Source of the DNA: a bacterium
Lineage (GTDB): Bacteria > Omnitrophota > Gorgyraeia > Gygaellales > Profunditerraquicolaceae
Reading direction: 5' to 3'
Length of the DNA stretch: 32,476 bases
Assembly (NCBI GenBank): GCA_021813045.1
Contig: JAKAMF010000003.1
Span: 1-32,476 of the forward strand
Below the pieces are notes generated by a model, which ran no database searches, had not been told where the DNA came from, and saw only the letters and a program-made list of their open reading frames with translations. The stretch's first letter is position 1, and each line of letters opens with the position of its first letter. This document shows positions 27,801 through 32,476 of the stretch, piece after piece. The position numbers and the translations under genes were made by a program.

Positions 27801-28085
27801 TTCAAGATTAAGCCGGCGCCATTCTGTGTCTTAGATGAAATTGACGCTGCGCTGGATGAAGCGAATGTAGACAGATTCGGCCGGGCACTACAGGACTTTT
27901 CCAAACTCTCGCAATTTATCGTGATTACCCACAATAAAAAAACCATAGCCAATGCCAATATCATGTACGGCATCACTATGGAAGAATCCGGTGTTTCAAA
28001 AATTGTCTCCGTGAAATTTGCCCAGGATAAACCCGCCGCCAAAGAATCAAATCCCGAAACTCAAGCAGTCCCCGAACCGGTTTAA
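24831..28085 (+). CDS. smc: Chromosome segregation protein SMC with atypically short hinge
   Basis: [114 protein letters not shown]; long coiled coils. Confidence 0.95.
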   Translation: [1084 protein letters not shown]

Positions 28086-29245
28086 AAACAAGTATTATTT
28101 TTACCTTTGTGTTTGGCCTGATAAAGCGCCTTATCAGCGTAGGAGATTAATTCAGAAGGAGTGCTGCCGTTAGCATCAAAAGTGGCTAAACCGATACTGA
28201 CGGTCAGCTTTTTATTGGGGAGTATTTCTTCGTGCATAAATTTATATTTTTCTACATCCTGCCTAAGCCGTTCGGCAATCACAAACGCCTCATTCTTATC
28301 CGTCTGCGGCAAAATGATCATAAATTCCTCTCCGCCATAACGGCAAACATAGTCCATCTTACGGGAATACCCTTTTAATAAGGCGGCCAGATCCTTTAAA
28401 ATCGTATCGCCGGCCTGATGCCCTAAAGAATCATTATAAACTTTAAAATCGTCGATATCCACCGCTAATAAGCTCAGCGGGCGCTGATTAACCCGTGATT
28501 TTTCCACTTCTTCCTGTAGCAAAAATTGAAAATAACCGTGGTTCCATAAGTCGGTCAAATGATCGGTGTGGCTGCGCAAAGCGGTGAGCTCAAAAAGCCG
28601 CGAGTTTTCAATTGCCAAGCCGGCCTGGTTAGCCAGCATAATCAGCATTCTTAAATCATCTTTGCTAATCGGTTTCTTGGTAATAAAATTATCCGCTAAA
28701 ATTATCCCGTTTACCTTGTCTTTTGCCTTCAGCGGCACAACCGCGATTTCCTCCGGATGCAAAAGATTAACAATCGGATCAGCACTATAATTCTGGATTG
28801 TCTCGCGGGTCAAAAGCAAGGGCATTCCGTCTAACACGCCAAGAGTAAGAATATTGCCTTTTTGTTCTTTAAGCGGAATTTTAATATGGCGGATCTGGTC
28901 ATTAAAACTGGACTGATGGACATGGCCAGAGTCCTTATAAACGCTGATCAAATCATCCAAATCCATTTTTTGGTGCTCGATCTGGTTCCAAATGCGGTTG
29001 GCGTCAGAGCCGGTTTCCGGGCCGATTGCCATTTTACCTTCGATCAGGCCGTCTTTTTCATTAACCAAAAACAAAAGGGCGCGGTTAAAGCCAAGCCCGG
29101 CATGCGCAGTAACTCCGGTAAGGATAATATATAAAATTTCATCCAGTTTTAAGGTTGTGCGCATAGCGTTAGAAATTTCGTAAAGTATGGCTAACTCAAG
29201 CTTTGCGCGTTCTAAGTCCTTGGATATTTTAACTGTTTCTTCCAT
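28082..29245 (-). CDS. GAF-domain diguanylate cyclase (GGDEF)
   Basis: RYGGEEFMIILPQ with I-site RKMD five residues upstream; DHLTDLWNHGYFQFLL; N-terminal GAF-like region. Start at 29245 is preferred over GTG 29263, which lies at the promoter -10. Confidence 0.88.
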   Translation of the reverse strand: MEETVKISKDLERAKLELAILYEISNAMRTTLKLDEILYIILTGVTAHAGLGFNRALLFLVNEKDGLIEGKMAIGPETGSDANRIWNQIEHQKMDLDDLISVYKDSGHVHQSSFNDQIRHIKIPLKEQKGNILTLGVLDGMPLLLTRETIQNYSADPIVNLLHPEEIAVVPLKAKDKVNGIILADNFITKKPISKDDLRMLIMLANQAGLAIENSRLFELTALRSHTDHLTDLWNHGYFQFLLQEEVEKSRVNQRPLSLLAVDIDDFKVYNDSLGHQAGDTILKDLAALLKGYSRKMDYVCRYGGEEFMIILPQTDKNEAFVIAERLRQDVEKYKFMHEEILPNKKLTVSIGLATFDANGSTPSELISYADKALYQAKHKGKNNTCF

Positions 29246-29253
29246 AATGGATA

Positions 29254-29282
29254 AATCTATCACACATTTATCCGGCGGTCAA
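29254..29282 (-). promoter_or_regulatory. Promoter of the diguanylate cyclase gene
   Basis: Minus strand TTGACC (29282-29277), N17, TAGATT (29259-29254), 8 nt before ATG 29245. Confidence 0.55.
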
Positions 29283-29292
29283 CTTAAAATAA

Positions 29293-29321
29293 TTGACACC
29301 TTAAAAAAAGAGTGCTATATT
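29293..29321 (+). promoter_or_regulatory. Promoter of rpsU
   Basis: TTGACA (29293-29298), N17, TATATT (29316-29321). Confidence 0.75.
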
Positions 29322-29360
29322 ATGAGCCTATAAAAAATAAAATGAAAGGGGATGATTATT

Positions 29361-29525
29361 GTGCCGGAAGTAGAAGTAAAAAAAGACGAGTCGTTTGAAG
29401 CGGCCTTGCGCAGATTTAAAAAACAGATCGAGCAAGAAGGAATTTTACGTGAATTGCGCGACCGCAAACACTACGAAAAGCCGAGCGAAAAAAAGAGAAA
29501 AAAAATGCGCAAAGGCAGAAGGTAA
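29361..29525 (+). CDS. rpsU: 30S ribosomal protein S21
   Basis: Absent from the ORF track. GTG start with AAAGGGG upstream: [54 protein letters not shown]. Confidence 0.92.
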   Translation: MPEVEVKKDESFEAALRRFKKQIEQEGILRELRDRKHYEKPSEKKRKKMRKGRR

Positions 29526-29552
29526 CGTTTTTTCGCGCAATTTTCCTTAAAA

Positions 29553-30377
29553 ATGGAAGCACTTAAAATAAAACTGCCGGCTTATGCCGGCAGTTTCTAT
29601 CCTCAGGGCCCGAAAGAAATCAAGGCCTTAATCAAAGTTTTCCTGGCCGGCGCCAAGCCGGGTAAAACTGAGTGCTTAGGTTGTGTCTTACCGCACGCCG
29701 GGTATATCTACTCTGGCAAAACTGCCAGCTTGACTGCCGCGCAAATCAATATACCGGATACGGTAGTGCTTTTAGGGCCAAATCATACCGGGCTGGGGCA
29801 AGAATTTAGCCTTTTTTCTTCCAGCCCTTGGCAAACGCCGCTGGGCAAACTTGAGATCAACCAGCTCTTGGCTAAACAAATTTTTAAAAGCTGTCCGTGG
29901 ATAAAAGAAGATTCCTTAGCGCACATTAACGAGCATTCTCTGGAAGTAGAATTACCTATATTGCAATATTTCCGGCAGGATTTTAAGATTGTACCAATAG
30001 CCATAGCCAGCGACAACTTAAGCCGGCTCAAAGAAACAGGAATAGGAATCGCCGCGGCGATCCAAGAAACCAAACAAGCCGGCAATGTACTAATCGCCGC
30101 CAGCTCAGACATGACTCATTATGAGCCGCTGGCCCAAGCCCGGGAAAAAGATAACCTGGCTATCGAGGCGATCTTACGGCTGGACGAAGACGGCTTAATG
30201 GAAAGCTTAAAAAAATTTAAAATTACCATGTGCGGATACGCTCCGGTTATAATCATGTTATCCTGCGTAAAAAAACTAGGGGCTAAATCAGCACAATTAG
30301 TTAATTATTCAACCAGTGCCGAACGGACTAACGACCCTTCAAGTGTAGTCGGCTACGCAGGAATAAAGGTATATTAG
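29553..30377 (+). CDS. amrB: AmmeMemoRadiSam system protein B (MEMO1 family)
   Basis: LPAYAGSFYPQGPKEIKALI; CVLPHAGYIYSGKTASLTAAQI; VVLLGPNHTGLG; AASSDMTHYEP. Confidence 0.92.
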   Translation: MEALKIKLPAYAGSFYPQGPKEIKALIKVFLAGAKPGKTECLGCVLPHAGYIYSGKTASLTAAQINIPDTVVLLGPNHTGLGQEFSLFSSSPWQTPLGKLEINQLLAKQIFKSCPWIKEDSLAHINEHSLEVELPILQYFRQDFKIVPIAIASDNLSRLKETGIGIAAAIQETKQAGNVLIAASSDMTHYEPLAQAREKDNLAIEAILRLDEDGLMESLKKFKITMCGYAPVIIMLSCVKKLGAKSAQLVNYSTSAERTNDPSSVVGYAGIKVY

Positions 30378-30378
30378 C

Positions 30379-30729
30379 ATGGAAGAAAAAGATAAACACA
30401 TCGATGAAAGCTGGAAAGAATCAGTGGAAAAAGAAAAACAAAACTTAAATAGCGCTCCGCAGGGGTCTCCGGCGGAAAAACCAGACTTTAATTTTTTTAT
30501 CACTACCCTGGCCATACAAGCGGCAATCTGCCTGGGACAGCTGGATAACCCGGTAACTAACAAAAAAGAAGAGAATCTCCCGCAGGCTAAATTTATCATC
30601 GATACTATCGACCTCTTAAAAGAAAAAACCAAGGGTAATTTAACCAAAGAAGAAAACACTATGCTGGAAAATATACTTTATGAACTAAAACTGCAATTTG
30701 TGGAGAAAAACAAGGAGGCCAAGCCATGA
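30379..30729 (+). CDS. DUF1844 domain protein
   Basis: FNFFITTLAIQAAICLGQLDNP...NLPQAKFIIDTIDLLKEKTKGNLTKEE. Confidence 0.85.
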   Translation: MEEKDKHIDESWKESVEKEKQNLNSAPQGSPAEKPDFNFFITTLAIQAAICLGQLDNPVTNKKEENLPQAKFIIDTIDLLKEKTKGNLTKEENTMLENILYELKLQFVEKNKEAKP

Positions 30730-30881
30730 TCGACAAAGAATTGCTGGAAATTCTCGCCTGCCCGGCTTGCAAGGCCGATGTAGAGTTAAAAGAAGAAAAA
30801 ATCGTTTGCACCAAATGCGGCAAAAAATATCCGATCCGCGACGGTATTCCAATTATGCTGATTGACGAAGCAGAGGAATAA
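30726..30881 (+). CDS. Trm112 family protein, 51 aa
   Basis: Absent from the ORF track. [51 protein letters not shown]. Confidence 0.92.
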   Translation: MIDKELLEILACPACKADVELKEEKIVCTKCGKKYPIRDGIPIMLIDEAEE

Positions 30882-30882
30882 G

Positions 30883-31323
30883 ATGATCAAGATCCTAGTA
30901 ATCCACGGCCCTAACCTGCACCAATTAGGCAAACGCGAGCCACAGGTCTACGGAAGAACTTCTTTAGCCCAAATCAACCAGGCGATAGAAAAATTGGCCA
31001 AGTCAAAAAAAGCCAAAGTGGTAATTAAACAGTCCAATCACGAAGGTGAAATTGTTGATCTGATCACAAAAAATAAAATTAAATTCGACGGCATATTGAT
31101 TAATCCGGCCGCCTACACACACACCAGCGTCGCGATCAGAGACGCGATCGCTGCCAGCGGCATACCTACCGTAGAAGTGCACCTTTCTAATATCCACAGC
31201 CGCGAAACCTTCCGGCATAAATCCTTGATCAGTCCGGTGGCGCGCGGCACTATTCTCGGTTTTGGGCCAAACAGCTACCTTTTAGGCCTAGAGGCCCTAA
31301 TCGACCTTATTGATCACAAATGA
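30883..31323 (+). CDS. aroQ: Type II 3-dehydroquinate dehydratase
   Basis: Start at ATG 30883. [67 protein letters not shown]. Confidence 0.95.
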   Translation: MIKILVIHGPNLHQLGKREPQVYGRTSLAQINQAIEKLAKSKKAKVVIKQSNHEGEIVDLITKNKIKFDGILINPAAYTHTSVAIRDAIAASGIPTVEVHLSNIHSRETFRHKSLISPVARGTILGFGPNSYLLGLEALIDLIDHK

Positions 31324-32381
31324 GCAATAAGGTTAACCAAATATCCTCGCTTTATAAAGAAAAAAACTTAGACGGGATTTTAATCACCAGCCCGGCTAAT
31401 ATTTCCTATCTCACCAATTACCTTAGCCGCGATTCCTGGCTGTTGCTTTCTAAAAAAGGCAACTATTACCTTACTGACTCCCGCTATACAGCTGAAGCAA
31501 ATAAATATTTAAAGCCGGTTTTTCTGGTTAAACAAATCAACGGGACAGGCAATGAATGCCTAAAAAAACTCTCTCGGCAGCTTAAATTGAAAAACCTCGG
31601 ATTTGAAGGCAGGCACCTTACCTATGCGCAATACCATAGATTAAGCCAATCGCTGGGAAAAACCGTTAATCTTGTGCATACCCATAATTTGGTCGAAGAC
31701 TTGCGGCAGGTTAAATCAGCTGACGAAATCGAAAAAATCAGGTTCGCTACAAAAATTACGGTTAATGCCTTAAACTTTATCCGCGATTTTATCCAACCGG
31801 GAAAAAGCGAAATCGAAATTGCCGGAGAATTAGAGCGTTTTATCCGCTACAACGGAGGAATGGGCTCGGCTTTCAATATAATTGTCGCTTCCGGGCCGAA
31901 TTCCGCCTTTGCGCACCACATCACTTCCAGCCGGATAATCGGCAAAAATGAGACGGTGCTTATAGACGTAGGAGCGGAATTCCAAGGCTATAAAAGCGAC
32001 TTGACAAGGGTGTTCTTTTCAGGTAAAATACCTTTTCTTGCGCAAAGGGTTTATGCTATTGTACTTAAGGCGCAAAAAGAAGCGATTCGCCGGATCAAAC
32101 CCGGGGTTTCTACGGCTAAAATTGACCAGGCCGCCCGGCAGATTATCGCTAAAAACGGGCTGGCCAAGGCTTTTGGCCATAACCTCGGCCACGGATTGGG
32201 ATTAGAAGTCCATGAATCGCCCAGCATTTCCAGCGCGTCAGCCAGCGTTTTAAAGAAAAATATGGTCTTTACTATTGAGCCGGGGATTTATTTACCCGGT
32301 AAATTCGGAATAAGAATAGAGGATGTAATTCTAGTAACTCAGAAAGGGGGGGAAATACTCAGTGGCTCTCTCAATAAATGA
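31320..32381 (+). CDS. pepP: Xaa-Pro aminopeptidase (M24B)
   Basis: [89 protein letters not shown]. Confidence 0.93.
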   Translation: MSNKVNQISSLYKEKNLDGILITSPANISYLTNYLSRDSWLLLSKKGNYYLTDSRYTAEANKYLKPVFLVKQINGTGNECLKKLSRQLKLKNLGFEGRHLTYAQYHRLSQSLGKTVNLVHTHNLVEDLRQVKSADEIEKIRFATKITVNALNFIRDFIQPGKSEIEIAGELERFIRYNGGMGSAFNIIVASGPNSAFAHHITSSRIIGKNETVLIDVGAEFQGYKSDLTRVFFSGKIPFLAQRVYAIVLKAQKEAIRRIKPGVSTAKIDQAARQIIAKNGLAKAFGHNLGHGLGLEVHESPSISSASASVLKKNMVFTIEPGIYLPGKFGIRIEDVILVTQKGGEILSGSLNK

Positions 32382-32476
32382 AGTTAAAGCAGGATTAACA
32401 ATTTTAGTGGATGACCAGGTCTGGCTGGTAATCGAAACTCAACACGTCAAGCCGGGCAAGGGCTCTGCCTTTGTGC
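32362..32476 (+). CDS. efp: Elongation factor P, N-terminal fragment cut by window end
   Basis: GTG start after [47 protein letters not shown], the canonical EF-P N-terminus. Confidence 0.92.
   Translation, partial: MALSINEVKAGLTILVDDQVWLVIETQHVKPGKGSAFV

Overview
A densely packed, mostly + strand bacterial chromosomal segment with about 50% GC and many 4-bp stop/start overlaps. The gene content suggests a diderm; an Omnitrophota-like lineage is my guess only and is untested. In order it contains: (i) an LPS/heptose glycosylation operon (two GT9s, manC, DegT aminotransferase, GT2, GmhB-like HAD phosphatase, MGDG-synthase-like GT) running into priA-fmt; (ii) tandem galT paralogs, then gap, a spermidine-synthase-like membrane protein, pgk-tpiA-secG, and a BT1/MFS transporter; (iii) a 0.5-kb non-coding gap with two large nested palindromes; (iv) marC, glgC, a GNAT, and acyl-CoA dehydrogenase/etfB/ferredoxin-etfA; (v) a small attenuator-like locus with micro-ORFs; (vi) smc, with a convergent GAF-GGDEF gene; (vii) rpsU, an AmmeMemoRadiSam B (MEMO) gene, DUF1844, Trm112, aroQ, pepP and the start of efp. 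The observations most worth a second look are: an SMC whose hinge appears cut to about 60 residues; a PriA that keeps its zinc clusters but has lost the helicase motifs; a GalT pair in which one copy has the nucleophile motif HPH changed to HAK; a promoter / SD-hairpin / 8-aa leader ORF / terminator / CxxCxC-polylysine peptide locus; two large palindromic elements; several promoters placed to give leaderless mRNAs; and short repeats inside loops of manC and fmt. All calls are by eye. No search, alignment or folding was run.
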